Below, piece by piece: positions 54,096-62,688 of a stretch of DNA of 64,000 nt. Source of the stretch: Candidatus Saccharibacteria bacterium 49-20 (GTDB taxonomy: Bacteria > Patescibacteriota > Saccharimonadia > Saccharimonadales > Saccharimonadaceae); NCBI GenBank assembly GCA_001897295.1, contig MKSN01000001.1, positions 248,001 through 312,000 of the forward strand, in the 5' to 3' direction. The notes under the pieces are model-generated. The model saw nothing but the letters and a program-made list of their open reading frames with translations, was not told the origin of the DNA and searched no databases. The stretch's first letter is position 1. Every line of letters begins with the position of its first letter. Made by a program: the position numbers and the translations under genes.

Positions 54096-54141
54096 AAAAG
54101 CGAATCCCCGCCAGCTCCCGGAGGAACCTTTGGGGGTTCGC
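54096..54141 (-). terminator. GC-rich terminator of the foreign gene at 54162
   Basis: On the minus strand GCGAACCCCC (54141-54132) pairs with GGGGATTCGC (54109-54100) with one mismatch, and TTTTC follows at 54099. The arm between them can fold further. Confidence 0.6.
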
Positions 54142-54161
54142 TCGACGGGTGCGCGGCGGGG

Positions 54162-54716
54162 TTAACCGGTTCGTCGAATCGTGAGGGCATAGGTCGGTTC
54201 GTAGGCGGCCGGCGTGAAGTCGGCGTTCGCGAGCGCTTCGTTCAGGTTCGGTCGGAACTTGACTCGCACTTCATCGGGCAGCTTCTCGACGTAGCTCAGG
54301 ATGCTGTTCGGCGGGCGGAAGACGAACGTGTCGTCGACGTCGAGCGCCGAACCCTGAGCTTTCACCTGAAGGGTGAGCTCCTCCACCAGGGTGGGGATGG
54401 GCTCGGCCTCCAGTCGGTCGGTGACCAGAAGCACCTCGACCACACCGCTGATGGACGGGTGGAGTTCGTACTTGTAGGGGATGGGCGTCTTGCTCTCCTC
54501 TTGATTGAGGGGAGCGCCGACGTAGCCGTCCAGCTGGGTGAGTGCGCGAAGTGCCTGTTCCTGCGTCGCAGGCGCGAGGGTCGGGATGTCCCCGATCGGG
54601 ACGACCATCACCAGGCGGTTGGGGTGCGCCTTGCACCACGCGGAAAGGAGCGACCGAAGGTCTCGGCGAACTGCGTCCGCCAAGGTGATCAGGTCGACCT
54701 GTTTTGTAGCTTCCAT
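54162..54716 (-). CDS. Unknown GC-rich protein, 184 residues, foreign-looking
   Basis: The codons are strongly GC-rich compared with the neighbouring ribosomal genes. The protein is soluble with alternating helices and strands, and no family is recognised. GAGAGG lies before the ATG. The promoter (TTGACA-17-TAAAAT, minus strand) is AT-rich and overlaps the rpsJ promoter back to back, so the gene appears to have been placed under a native-type promoter. It interrupts the space between the VanY gene and rpsJ. Confidence 0.6.
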   Translation of the reverse strand: MEATKQVDLITLADAVRRDLRSLLSAWCKAHPNRLVMVVPIGDIPTLAPATQEQALRALTQLDGYVGAPLNQEESKTPIPYKYELHPSISGVVEVLLVTDRLEAEPIPTLVEELTLQVKAQGSALDVDDTFVFRPPNSILSYVEKLPDEVRVKFRPNLNEALANADFTPAAYEPTYALTIRRTG

Positions 54717-54761
54717 GAATACCTCTCGGTTGATTCGGATGTGAACGAACTTCGTAGGTAT

Positions 54762-54812
54762 ATTTTACAATAGAGCGTACAACTTGTCAATTAAACCCAG
54801 AGGTGGTATAAT
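54762..54812. promoter_or_regulatory. Back-to-back promoters of rpsJ and the foreign gene
   Basis: Plus strand: TTGTCA (54784-54789), 17 bp, TATAAT (54807-54812) for rpsJ. Minus strand: TTGACA (plus-strand 54785-54790), 17 bp, TAAAAT (54762-54767) for the gene at 54162. The two -35 boxes overlap almost completely. Confidence 0.75.
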
Positions 54813-54818
54813 ATCGAG

Positions 54819-54931
54819 GTATTATTAAATGCACTTGAGAACTCGGTCAGACATAAGTCTTACAGAATATGGTTCGAACAGAGGTTACAAGGCCGCAGCT
54901 CAGCGTTACGAGCAAGAAAGGTTTCTTCCAC
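54819..54931 (+). promoter_or_regulatory. rpsJ leader
   Basis: A leader of about 113 nt with no credible reading frame in the correct register. It ends with GAAAGG before the ATG at 54932. It could be regulatory like other ribosomal leaders here; I found no strong helix by eye. Confidence 0.35.
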
Positions 54932-55249
54932 ATGGCAGAACAAGAAGGACTACGTATTCGTATTCGCCTTAAGGCATACGACCACAAGGTTATCGACCAA
55001 TCAGCAAAGCAAATTATCGACACAGCAATTCGCACCGGTGCGTCTATCGCTGGTCCAGTGCCACTTCCTACGCGTCGCAGCACATTCACCGTCGTGAAGT
55101 CTCCACACGTGTACAAGAAGGGTGGCGAAACATTCGAAATGCGCGTGCACAAGCGCCTTATCGACATTACTGGCGCAACTCCTAAGACTATCGACAGCCT
55201 GCAAAACCTCAGCCTTCCAGCTGGTGTTGACGCAGAAATTCGTATGTAA
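54932..55249 (+). CDS. rpsJ: 30S ribosomal protein S10
   Basis: 105 residues with [19 protein letters not shown] and the loop [20 protein letters not shown]. It normally begins the S10 operon. Here it has its own promoter and terminator and is cut off from rplC by a minus-strand gene. The ATG at 54932 gives the standard length. Confidence 0.96.
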   Translation: MAEQEGLRIRIRLKAYDHKVIDQSAKQIIDTAIRTGASIAGPVPLPTRRSTFTVVKSPHVYKKGGETFEMRVHKRLIDITGATPKTIDSLQNLSLPAGVDAEIRM

Positions 55250-55267
55250 TCGAAGCGCGAACAACAA

Positions 55268-55299
55268 AATAACCCCTCATCGCGAGGGGTTATTTTTTT
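55268..55299. terminator. Terminator after rpsJ
   Basis: AATAACCCCTC (55268-55278) pairs with GAGGGGTTATT (55284-55294), followed by a long T run. It lies between convergent genes and could serve both. Confidence 0.92.
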
Positions 55300-55311
55300 T
55301 ATTTAAGCTTA

Positions 55312-55632
55312 CTAGATATTTTGCAGCTGGGCTTGTTGTGCGTCGATAAGCGTCGCAACGTCAATTTGAAGCTTTAAGATCCAAAGCTGCGCAAAGATAA
55401 TGAACGCAATAAGGATAATCCAGTAAATGGTCTGGCGGGTAATCCTAAACTCTGTGAATGGTTGCTGGTCAGTTGCGATACGGAATGAGCGCATTTCCGG
55501 CTGCTTTTTAGTAGAAGTCTTCTTAGTAACGGCTGTTTTCTTTGCCGGAGTTTTCTTGGCTACGGTTGCCTTAACGGGTGCTTTTTTTGCAGTCGTCTTT
55601 TTTGCGGGTGCTTTTTTCTGTGTGGTCGCCAT
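55312..55632 (-). CDS. Histone-H1-like Lys/Ala-rich protein with C-terminal membrane helix
   Basis: 106 residues. Residues 1-45 are repeats of the KKTPAKKT and KKAPAK type, like bacterial and eukaryotic H1 tails that bind DNA. A short folded part with DQQPFTEFRITRQT follows, then one hydrophobic helix (about 68-87, IYWIILIAFIIFAQLWIL) and a short tail. This layout suggests a membrane-tethered DNA- or RNA-binding protein, but other roles for the basic tail cannot be excluded. The gene sits on the opposite strand between rpsJ and rplC. Confidence 0.6.
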   Translation of the reverse strand: MATTQKKAPAKKTTAKKAPVKATVAKKTPAKKTAVTKKTSTKKQPEMRSFRIATDQQPFTEFRITRQTIYWIILIAFIIFAQLWILKLQIDVATLIDAQQAQLQNI

Positions 55633-55743
55633 GTGATGCCCTTATGTAAGCTATGGTTAATAAATATCTACCTAGAGTATGCAAGATAGTTGTGATAAAC
55701 ACAAGCTTTTTGCATGGAAGTGCGCCACAAACTTCTACAGGGG

Positions 55744-55772
55744 TTGACTCTCGAGGTAATCTGTGGTACAGT
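55744..55772 (+). promoter_or_regulatory. Promoter of the rplC ribosomal operon
   Basis: TTGACT (55744-55749), a 17-bp spacer and TACAGT (55767-55772). The predicted start near 55779 gives a leader of about 150 nt. Confidence 0.65.
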
Positions 55773-55829
55773 CAGTAAGGTACTTTTTATACATTCGTGT
55801 AAAAGTTTAACTATCAGAGATAACAGACG

Positions 55830-55907
55830 ATTCTTGGTGAATTGGTAAGTCCAGCAGACGGTCCTCCAGCAGAGGTAAATCGACGGATACTGCCTTCCAC
55901 CAAGAAT
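55830..55907 (+). promoter_or_regulatory. Structured leader RNA ahead of rplC
   Basis: ATTCTTGGTG (55830-55839) and CACCAAGAAT (55898-55907) form a perfect 10-bp closing helix. The 58 nt inside hold two copies of TCCAGCAGA and a small CCT/AGG hairpin, consistent with a multi-arm fold. In E. coli L4 represses the S10 operon through its leader; an equivalent role here is inference. Confidence 0.65.
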
Positions 55908-55929
55908 TTTAAGTGGGAGAATGAAGAGC

Positions 55930-56544
55930 ATGAAAGCACTTCTCGGTACCAAAATTGGTATGACCCAAATCATCAGTGAGGATGGACGCGCAGTACCTGT
56001 GACGTTGATTCAAGCTGGGCCTGTGACAGTGACTCAGGTAAAGACCGTTGAAACCGACGGTTACAACGCTGTCCAAGTAGGATTTGATGAGGGTAAGAAC
56101 CTGAGCAAGGCCGTGGCTGGACACCTTAAGGCAGCCAACGTAACTCCGAAGTTTATTCGTGAGTTCCGCGTGGAAGACGCGTCAGAAGACCTGACCGTTG
56201 GAAGCACAATCGACGTAACCGCATTCGAGCTAGGCGATGTAGTTGACGCTACTGGTATTAGCAAGGGTAAGGGTTTCGCCGGAAATATCAAAAGGCACAA
56301 CTTCGAACGTCACCGCAAGACCCACGGTGGTAAGGGTAACACCCGTAAGCCAGGTTCAATCGGTTCGATGTATCCACAGAAGGTCTTTAAGGGTAAGCGC
56401 ATGGCTGGCCGTATGGGTCACGAGCAGGTTACCGTTAAGAACCTCGTAGTAAGCTACATCGACGTTGAGAACAATCTCATTGGTCTCAAGGGCGCTGTGC
56501 CAGGTCCAAAGAAGGGCCTCATCGTCATTGGAGGTAAGGCATAA
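55930..56544 (+). CDS. rplC: 50S ribosomal protein L3
   Basis: Begins MKALLGTKIGMTQII; an in-frame ATG at 55921 would add three residues but sits too close to GGGAG. RKTHGGKGNTRKPGSIG and GKRMAGRMG are conserved. First gene of the 15-gene ribosomal block ending at rpsH. It overlaps rplD by 1 nt (TAATG). Confidence 0.96.
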   Translation: MKALLGTKIGMTQIISEDGRAVPVTLIQAGPVTVTQVKTVETDGYNAVQVGFDEGKNLSKAVAGHLKAANVTPKFIREFRVEDASEDLTVGSTIDVTAFELGDVVDATGISKGKGFAGNIKRHNFERHRKTHGGKGNTRKPGSIGSMYPQKVFKGKRMAGRMGHEQVTVKNLVVSYIDVENNLIGLKGAVPGPKKGLIVIGGKA

Positions 56545-57158
56545 TGGCTGACGCTGTTAAAACCCAGAAGAACGACCTTCCAAAGGAAGTCTTCGCAGTA
56601 GAAGTGAAGAATCACGAACTACTGAAGCTTGCATACGATGCATACCTTGCAAACAACCGCACAAGCGCAGCTCGCACGAAGACTCGTGGTGAAGTGAGCG
56701 GTGGTGGTAAGAAGCCATGGAAGCAAAAGGGTACTGGTCGCGCACGTTTCGGTTCAAGCCGAAACCCAATCTGGCGTGGCGGTGGTATCGTATTTGGTCC
56801 ACGTGGTAACGAAAACTACTCTAAGAAGATCTCAACAAGTGCAAAGCGCCAAGCTATCAAGCAGGCTCTTACACTCGCAGACCAAGCTAAGAAGGTTCAC
56901 GTTCTTGACGTGAAGACAACTGGCAAGACTGCAGAAGTTGTGAAGTTCCTTAGCGACAACAAATTTGACCGTAAGACCCTTATCGTTGTAGACGAAAAGA
57001 CCCCTGCGATCATCCGTGCAACAAACAACTTGCAGAACGTGCTTCTTGTAAGCACTAAGTACCTCACTGTATTCCACATTCTTAATGCGGACAGCATCGT
57101 ACTTTCACCTGCATCAGTTCCAACTCTTAAGAGCTGGCTCGTAAAGGAGGAGGCGTAA
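56544..57158 (+). CDS. rplD: 50S ribosomal protein L4
   Basis: 204 residues. The tunnel loop TKTRGEVSGGGKKPWKQKGTG is typical. L4 is the classic autoregulator of the S10 operon. It is coupled to rplC through TAATG. Confidence 0.96.
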   Translation: MADAVKTQKNDLPKEVFAVEVKNHELLKLAYDAYLANNRTSAARTKTRGEVSGGGKKPWKQKGTGRARFGSSRNPIWRGGGIVFGPRGNENYSKKISTSAKRQAIKQALTLADQAKKVHVLDVKTTGKTAEVVKFLSDNKFDRKTLIVVDEKTPAIIRATNNLQNVLLVSTKYLTVFHILNADSIVLSPASVPTLKSWLVKEEA

Positions 57159-57159
57159 T

Positions 57160-57486
57160 ATGGCTAAGAACGTATCTACTATCCTCGTTACTCCTGTAAC
57201 AACTGAAAAGGCGTACGGCCTTTCACAAAAGAACGTTTACGTGTTCAACGTCCCACAGTCTGCGAACAAAAACGAAATTGCCGATGCTGTAAAAGCACAG
57301 TACGGTGTAGAAGTAAAAGCTATCAAAACTTTGGTACAAAATGGTAAAGCAGTTCGCTTCTCTCGTGGAAAGAATCGCTACCCAGGAACTACCACTCGTT
57401 CTGACAGCAAGAAAGCATATGTAACCTTGGCCGCTGGTAGCACTCTCGCTATCTTCGAACAACCAGCTGAGGAGGAGAAGAAGTAA
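57160..57486 (+). CDS. rplW: 50S ribosomal protein L23
   Basis: 108 residues located near the tunnel exit, the docking site for trigger factor and SRP. LVTPVTTEKAYGLSQKNVYVF is the family start. GGAGGAGGCG precedes the ATG. It overlaps rplB by 1 nt. Confidence 0.95.
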   Translation: MAKNVSTILVTPVTTEKAYGLSQKNVYVFNVPQSANKNEIADAVKAQYGVEVKAIKTLVQNGKAVRFSRGKNRYPGTTTRSDSKKAYVTLAAGSTLAIFEQPAEEEKK

Positions 57487-58325
57487 TGGCTATTAAGCAG
57501 TACAACCCAACTACTCCAGCTCGTCGTGGTATGACGTCTCAAGACTTGAGCGACATTACTACTCGTAAGCCTCTCAAGAGTCTTACTAAGAGCAAAAAGC
57601 AAAATGCTGGTCGCAACAACTCAGGTCGCATTACTGTCCGTCACCGCGGTGGTGGTGTAAAGCGTCACTACCGTCTGATGAACCACAACTTGCCAGCCGG
57701 TGCTGTTGTAACCGTTGAGCATATCGAGTACGACCCTAACCGTTCAGCTCGTATTGCTCGTGTGAAAGACCAAAATGGTCTTTACCACTACATCCTTGCA
57801 GATACCTCAATGACCGTAGGCAAGGTAATCCAAAGTGGTGCGGAAGCTCCAATCGAGCAATCAAACCGCATGCCACTTGCCAACATCCCAGTTGGTACCC
57901 AAATTTACGCAATTGAACTTCACCCAGGTAAGGGCGCACAAATCGTACGTTCAGCTGGTACGAAGGCTCAGTTGATGGCAAAAGAAGGTGAGTACGCACA
58001 GGTGCGTCTTCCTTCTGGCGAAGTTCGCAAGTTCCGTCTTGAAGCTACCGCTGCCATCGGTGTTGTCGGTAACGTTCAGCACCAAAACATCAAGATTGGT
58101 TCAGCAGGTCGCAAGCGTCGCAAGGGTATTCGCCCAACCGTACGTGGTGTCGTAATGAACGCCGCAGATCACCCTCATGGTGGTGGTGACGGTGGACGTC
58201 ACGGTGCTGGTAAGGCGCCTCGTACTCCATGGGGTCAACTTACCCTTGGATACCGCACTCGTCGTCGTAAAGACGTTGCTGGTCACATCGTAAGGTCGCG
58301 CCACGACGCGAAGAGGAAGAAGTAA
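57486..58325 (+). CDS. rplB: 50S ribosomal protein L2
   Basis: 279 residues. It contributes to the peptidyltransferase centre. The motif [17 protein letters not shown] with the key His is intact. [16 protein letters not shown] is the conserved N-terminal block. Confidence 0.97.
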   Translation: MAIKQYNPTTPARRGMTSQDLSDITTRKPLKSLTKSKKQNAGRNNSGRITVRHRGGGVKRHYRLMNHNLPAGAVVTVEHIEYDPNRSARIARVKDQNGLYHYILADTSMTVGKVIQSGAEAPIEQSNRMPLANIPVGTQIYAIELHPGKGAQIVRSAGTKAQLMAKEGEYAQVRLPSGEVRKFRLEATAAIGVVGNVQHQNIKIGSAGRKRRKGIRPTVRGVVMNAADHPHGGGDGGRHGAGKAPRTPWGQLTLGYRTRRRKDVAGHIVRSRHDAKRKK

Positions 58326-58326
58326 T

Positions 58327-58593
58327 ATGAGTCGATCATTGAAAAAAGGTCCTTTCATCGACTTCAAGCTCGCGAAGAAAGTAGCGGCCTTGGGTCTCGA
58401 AGACCGAACAATCATCAAGACTTGGGCTCGTGCTAGCACGATTACCCCAGAAATGGTAGGTCGTACTATCGCCGTTCACAACGGAAAGGTACACGTACCA
58501 GTGCTCGTTACGGAAAACATGGTTGGTCACAAGCTCGGTGAGTTTAGCCCAACTCGTAAGTTCCGCAAGCACGGTGGAAAGGATAAGAAATAA
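58327..58593 (+). CDS. rpsS: 30S ribosomal protein S19
   Basis: 88 residues. [14 protein letters not shown] and [20 protein letters not shown] are conserved. It starts 1 nt after the rplB stop and overlaps rplV by 1 nt. Confidence 0.97.
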   Translation: MSRSLKKGPFIDFKLAKKVAALGLEDRTIIKTWARASTITPEMVGRTIAVHNGKVHVPVLVTENMVGHKLGEFSPTRKFRKHGGKDKK

Positions 58594-59063
58594 TGGCTGA
58601 CGTTACTCCAGTACGTAGCTACGCTAAGGGTATCGACCAAGCACCTCGTAAGGTTGCATTGGTTGCGAGCCTTGTTCGTGGCCGCACGGTAGCAGACGCT
58701 ATCGTTATCCTGAATCATACGCCAAAGCGCGCTGCTCTTGCAGTTCGTAAGGCAATCGAAAGTGCGCAGGCAAACGCTGTGAACAATCACGGCTTTGACG
58801 GCAAGACACTTGTTATCAGTACACTATCTGTAACCGTTGGTGCACGTATGAAGCGATTCAAGCCTGCAAGCCGCGGTCGCGCGTTGCCATTCCAAAAGAA
58901 GTCTTCGAACATCTTGGTTGAAGTAACGGGTGAATTGAAGCCTAAGAAGGCTCCTGCTAAGGCTGCTGAAGCTAAGGTTGAAGAAGCACCTGAAAAGGCC
59001 GCTCCTAAGACTGCTGCGAAGAAGCCAGCGGCAAAGCCTGCTAAGAAAGAGGAGAAAAAGTAA
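58593..59063 (+). CDS. rplV: 50S ribosomal protein L22 with Lys/Ala-rich tail
   Basis: The L22 core (about 1-112) includes APRKVALVASLVRGR and AMRR-like GARMKRFKPASRGRA. A tail of about 40 residues rich in Lys, Ala and Pro is added at the C-terminus, like the tails on L19 and the H1-like protein. 156 residues in total. Confidence 0.95.
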   Translation: MADVTPVRSYAKGIDQAPRKVALVASLVRGRTVADAIVILNHTPKRAALAVRKAIESAQANAVNNHGFDGKTLVISTLSVTVGARMKRFKPASRGRALPFQKKSSNILVEVTGELKPKKAPAKAAEAKVEEAPEKAAPKTAAKKPAAKPAKKEEKK

Positions 59064-59695
59064 TGGGACAGAAGGTTAATCCAACTAGCTTCCGCCTCCA
59101 GGTTCATAAGAACTGGGACTCACGCTGGTTTGCCCACAAGAAAGACTTTTCTCGCTTGCTTATTGAAGATATCAAAATTCGTGAGCACGTTGAAAAGCGA
59201 TTCGCGAGCCGTCCTACGATCGCTCGTGTTGAAATCGAACGTTCAGCAAATCTCGTAACTGTGACCATCCACACTGCTAAGGCGGGCGTGGTAATCGGTC
59301 GCGGTGGTGCAGGTGTGACTGAACTCAAGAGTGAACTTGAGAAGATCGCAAGTCTTCCAGTTCGCATTAACATTGAAGAAGTTAAGCGTCCTGACCTAAG
59401 TGCTAAGCTTGTTGCCGAAAACATCGCTCACCAACTCGAGCGTCGTGGTAACTTCCGCCGCGCACTTAAGATGTCTTCACAAAACGTGATGGCTGCCGGT
59501 GCTAAGGGTGTTCGTATCCAAGTATCTGGTCGTTTGAACTCAGCTGAAATGGCTCGTCGTGAGAAGATCAGCGAAGGTTCAGTGCCACTTCACACACTTC
59601 GTGCTGACGTCGACTTCCACACTGCACGTGCTGCACTTCCTGGTGCTGGTATCGTTGGTGTGAAGGTCTGGATTTACAAGGGCGAAAGGAGCTAA
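59063..59695 (+). CDS. rpsC: 30S ribosomal protein S3
   Basis: 210 residues. The N-terminal NPTSFRL block, the KH domain with [19 protein letters not shown] and the C-terminal [22 protein letters not shown] match S3. It overlaps rplV by 1 nt. Confidence 0.97.
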   Translation: MGQKVNPTSFRLQVHKNWDSRWFAHKKDFSRLLIEDIKIREHVEKRFASRPTIARVEIERSANLVTVTIHTAKAGVVIGRGGAGVTELKSELEKIASLPVRINIEEVKRPDLSAKLVAENIAHQLERRGNFRRALKMSSQNVMAAGAKGVRIQVSGRLNSAEMARREKISEGSVPLHTLRADVDFHTARAALPGAGIVGVKVWIYKGERS

Positions 59696-59700
59696 TCGGT

Positions 59701-60114
59701 ATGCTACTTCCTAAGAAAATGAAGCACCGCAAGGTTCGTAAAGGCCGCAACGACGGTATTGCCACTTCTGGTAACTACATCGCGTTCGGTGACTACGCCC
59801 TTCAGTCACAACAAAACAATGACATCACCTCTCGCCAAATCGAGTCAGCTCGTCAGGCGATGACCCGTTACATCAAGCGTGGTGGTAAGATCTGGATTCG
59901 TATTTTCCCTCATCTTCCACGTACTCGTAAGCCACAAGATGTAAAGATGGGTGGTGGTAAAGGTAACCCTGAGTTCTTCGTAGCTCGTGTGAAGGCCGGA
60001 ACCATCCTCTTCGAAATGAAGGGTGTCGACGAAGCTATTGCACGTGAAGCAATGCGCCTTGCGGCACACAAGCTTCCTGTGAAGACTAAGTTCATCGTGA
60101 AGGAGCAAGCATAA
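59701..60114 (+). CDS. rplP: 50S ribosomal protein L16
   Basis: 137 residues. [18 protein letters not shown] and the [20 protein letters not shown] loop near the A-site tRNA are conserved. GAAAGGAG lies upstream. Confidence 0.96.
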   Translation: MLLPKKMKHRKVRKGRNDGIATSGNYIAFGDYALQSQQNNDITSRQIESARQAMTRYIKRGGKIWIRIFPHLPRTRKPQDVKMGGGKGNPEFFVARVKAGTILFEMKGVDEAIAREAMRLAAHKLPVKTKFIVKEQA

Positions 60115-60350
60115 TGGCAGACAAGAAAACTACCAAGGCTACTTCTAAGAAGGCGGTTGAAGTGAAAACTCTCGACCAACTCAAGGAAGAAGCTGTGAAG
60201 CTTCAAAACGACCACCGTGAATCACGTCGTAGTCACCAAATGGGCGAACTCGTGAACCCACACGTACTGACCGTACAACGAAAATCAATTGCTCGTGCTC
60301 TTACCGCTGTTCGCAGCGCAGAACTCGCAGCCGCTAAGGAGGAAAACTAA
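60114..60350 (+). CDS. rpmC: 50S ribosomal protein L29 with basic N-terminal extension
   Basis: 78 residues. The helical hairpin LKEEAVKLQNDHRES and RKSIARALTAVRS is the L29 core. Some 15 extra N-terminal residues (DKKTTKATSKKA) are Lys/Thr-rich. It is coupled to rplP by TAATG. Confidence 0.9.
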   Translation: MADKKTTKATSKKAVEVKTLDQLKEEAVKLQNDHRESRRSHQMGELVNPHVLTVQRKSIARALTAVRSAELAAAKEEN

Positions 60351-60351
60351 T

Positions 60352-60639
60352 ATGGCAAAGACATTGACCGGTATTGTCACCTCTGATAAGGCTGACAAGA
60401 CAATTGTTATTACCGTTACAAGTCGTGAAACGCACCCAATCTACGGTAAGCAGTACACTGTAAACCGCAAGTACATTGCACACGACGAAAACAACGAAGC
60501 GCACGAAGGTGACCGCGTTGTTATCAAAGAAACTCGTCCAATTTCTAAGCGTAAGTCATTTACACTTACCGAAGTTGTTGAACGTTCACACGGAACCATC
60601 GAGCTTAAGGCTGACGTCGAAAGCGAGGAGGAGAAGTAA
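60352..60639 (+). CDS. rpsQ: 30S ribosomal protein S17
   Basis: The ATG at 60352 follows [31 protein letters not shown] and [17 protein letters not shown] are typical. 95 residues, with an acidic tail. Confidence 0.95.
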   Translation: MAKTLTGIVTSDKADKTIVITVTSRETHPIYGKQYTVNRKYIAHDENNEAHEGDRVVIKETRPISKRKSFTLTEVVERSHGTIELKADVESEEEK

Positions 60640-60640
60640 T

Positions 60641-61009
60641 ATGATCCAACAAGAATCACGTCTCAAGATTGCTGACAACAGTGGTGCGAAGGAAATCCTT
60701 TGTATCCGTGTTCTCGGTGGTACTGGCCGTCGTTACGCTCGCGTTGGTGATGTTATCGTTGCAACCGTGAAGGATGCAAACCCAACTGGTAACGTGAAGA
60801 AGAAGTCAGTGGTAAAGGCAGTAGTTGTTCGTACTCGCGACCAAATCCGTCGTAAAGACGGAAGCACCATCGCTTTCGACGACAACGCCGCAGTTATCAT
60901 TAACGACGACAAGACCCCTAAGGGTACTCGTGTCTTTGGTCCAGTTCCTCGTGAACTTCGTGACCTTGGATACAACAAGATCATTAGCCTTGCACCGGAG
61001 GTACTATAA
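60641..61009 (+). CDS. rplN: 50S ribosomal protein L14
   Basis: 122 residues. [19 protein letters not shown] and [20 protein letters not shown] are conserved. GGAGGAG precedes the ATG. Confidence 0.97.
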   Translation: MIQQESRLKIADNSGAKEILCIRVLGGTGRRYARVGDVIVATVKDANPTGNVKKKSVVKAVVVRTRDQIRRKDGSTIAFDDNAAVIINDDKTPKGTRVFGPVPRELRDLGYNKIISLAPEVL

Positions 61010-61010
61010 T

Positions 61011-61331
61011 ATGTCACGTATTAAGAAAGACGACCTCGTAAAGGTCATCTCTGGAGAAAACAAGGGCACTACCGCTAAGGTACTTGCAGTACTTTCAAGC
61101 AAGGACGCAGTTCTTCTCGAAGGTATTGGCCAAAAGCACCGTCACATCAAGCCAAACCAGCTTAACCCACGTGGTGGAAGCAAGGACATTCACGTTCCAA
61201 CTCCACTTTCAAAGGTTGCACTTGTGGTTGATGAAAAGACCGGCAAGACCAGTCGCGTAGGATTTGTTAAATCAGTTGACGGCACCACAGCGCGCGTTGC
61301 GCGTCAGCAAAATAATAAGGAGATTAAGTAA
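61011..61331 (+). CDS. rplX: 50S ribosomal protein L24
   Basis: 106 residues. The KOW domain KKDDLVKVISGENKGTTAKVL identifies it. GGAGG lies just before the ATG, inside the end of rplN. It overlaps rplE by 1 nt. Confidence 0.96.
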   Translation: MSRIKKDDLVKVISGENKGTTAKVLAVLSSKDAVLLEGIGQKHRHIKPNQLNPRGGSKDIHVPTPLSKVALVVDEKTGKTSRVGFVKSVDGTTARVARQQNNKEIK

Positions 61332-61924
61332 TGGCGACTAGTAAAACTAAGTCTACTACTATCACCGCTCCTCGCCTGAAAGCCTTCTACAACGAAAAGT
61401 TTGCGAAGGAACTTCAAGCCGAACTCGGTCTTTCAAACATCAACGAAGTACCAAAGCTTGAAAAGATTATTGTCAGCGTAGGAATCGGTAAGAACAAAGA
61501 CGACAAGCACCACTACGAAGTAGTACGCAACACCGTCACCAAGATTACTGGTCAATCACCAATCGACCGTATGGCGAAGAAATCTATTGCAGGTTTCAAG
61601 ATCCGTGCTGGTATGAACCGTGTTGGTCTTTCAGTTACCCTTCGTGGTGCTCGTATGTACGAGTTCCTCGACCGCCTTGTAAACATTGACCTTCCACGCG
61701 TTCGTGACTTCCACGGCGTTGGCGGTAAGGCATTCGACAAGGGTGGTAACTACAACCTTGGTATTAACGACCAATCAATTTTCCCAGAGCTTACTTTCGA
61801 AGAGACACAGCACGTGCACGGCCTTCAAGTTACTTTCGTTATCAAGAACGGTAGCGCTGAAGCAAGCAAGGCACTTCTTGTGAAGTTCGGTATGCCGTTT
61901 GAGAAAGAAGGAGGCGCACGCTAA
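61331..61924 (+). CDS. rplE: 50S ribosomal protein L5
   Basis: 197 residues. [33 protein letters not shown] and RVRDFHGV are typical L5 blocks; L5 binds 5S rRNA. It overlaps rpsN by 1 nt. Confidence 0.96.
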   Translation: MATSKTKSTTITAPRLKAFYNEKFAKELQAELGLSNINEVPKLEKIIVSVGIGKNKDDKHHYEVVRNTVTKITGQSPIDRMAKKSIAGFKIRAGMNRVGLSVTLRGARMYEFLDRLVNIDLPRVRDFHGVGGKAFDKGGNYNLGINDQSIFPELTFEETQHVHGLQVTFVIKNGSAEASKALLVKFGMPFEKEGGAR

Positions 61925-62193
61925 TGGCTAAAACATCAGCAGTTGTACGCGACGAAAAGCGTAAGAAGATGATCCAAAAGTATGCTGCAAAGCGTGCTGA
62001 GCTCAAGGAACTCGGTGACCTCGACGGTCTCCAGAAGCTTCCAAAGAACAGTTCACCAACTCGTTGGAAGAACCGCGACGCCCTTCACGGACGTCCACAC
62101 GGATACATGCGCCGCTTTGGCCTTAGCCGTATCAACTTCCGCGAAAAAGCCTCAAAGGGTGAAATCCCTGGCATCACTAAGAGTAGCTGGTAA
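61924..62193 (+). CDS. rpsN: 30S ribosomal protein S14, zinc-free form
   Basis: 89 residues, the long type without the CxxC zinc ribbon. [32 protein letters not shown] is split by conserved Arg and Gly positions. Absence of cysteine fits the general loss of zinc sites here. Confidence 0.95.
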   Translation: MAKTSAVVRDEKRKKMIQKYAAKRAELKELGDLDGLQKLPKNSSPTRWKNRDALHGRPHGYMRRFGLSRINFREKASKGEIPGITKSSW

Positions 62194-62210
62194 GAAAGGA
62201 GAAATCGAAA

Positions 62211-62612
62211 ATGTCACTACAAACTACAGACCCAATCGCTGACCTCCTCACTCGTATCCGCAATGCTGTGATGGTTGGTAAGAACGAAATTACTGTTCCT
62301 TCAAGCAAGTTGAAGGTAACCGTAGCACAAGAACTCAAGAAGGCTGGCTACGTTTCTGCTGTAAAGGTAGAAGCTGCAAAGCCTCGCGACATCCTTGTTG
62401 TTACAATCAACAAACCTGGTGAAAACTCTACAATCAACGAAATCAAGCGCCTCTCAAAGCCTGGACGCCGCGTGTACGTAAGTGCAAACGACATCCCTAA
62501 GGTAAAGAGCGGTCGTGGTATCGTCCTTGTAAGTACCTCAAAGGGTGTGGTTACTGGCCAAGAAGCTGTCAAGCAGCGCCTTGGTGGCGAACTTCTCCTT
62601 AGCGTGTACTAA
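62211..62612 (+). CDS. rpsH: 30S ribosomal protein S8
   Basis: 133 residues. DPIADLLTRIRNAVMVGK and the C-terminal SKGVVTGQEAVKQRLGGELL are typical. S8 regulates the spc operon in E. coli. AAGGAG lies upstream. Last gene of the block; a terminator follows. Confidence 0.97.
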   Translation: MSLQTTDPIADLLTRIRNAVMVGKNEITVPSSKLKVTVAQELKKAGYVSAVKVEAAKPRDILVVTINKPGENSTINEIKRLSKPGRRVYVSANDIPKVKSGRGIVLVSTSKGVVTGQEAVKQRLGGELLLSVY

Positions 62613-62629
62613 TTCACGCCAGTTGCACG

Positions 62630-62657
62630 AAAAGGCCTCCCTCGTTGGAGGCCTTTT
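62630..62657 (+). terminator. Terminator after rpsH
   Basis: An 11-bp perfect stem pairs AAAAGGCCTCC (62630-62640) with GGAGGCCTTTT (62647-62657) around a 6-nt loop. It ends the operon before rplF. Confidence 0.92.
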
Positions 62658-62688
62658 GTGTTGTTTAAGGGTATACTGAGTACTGATT

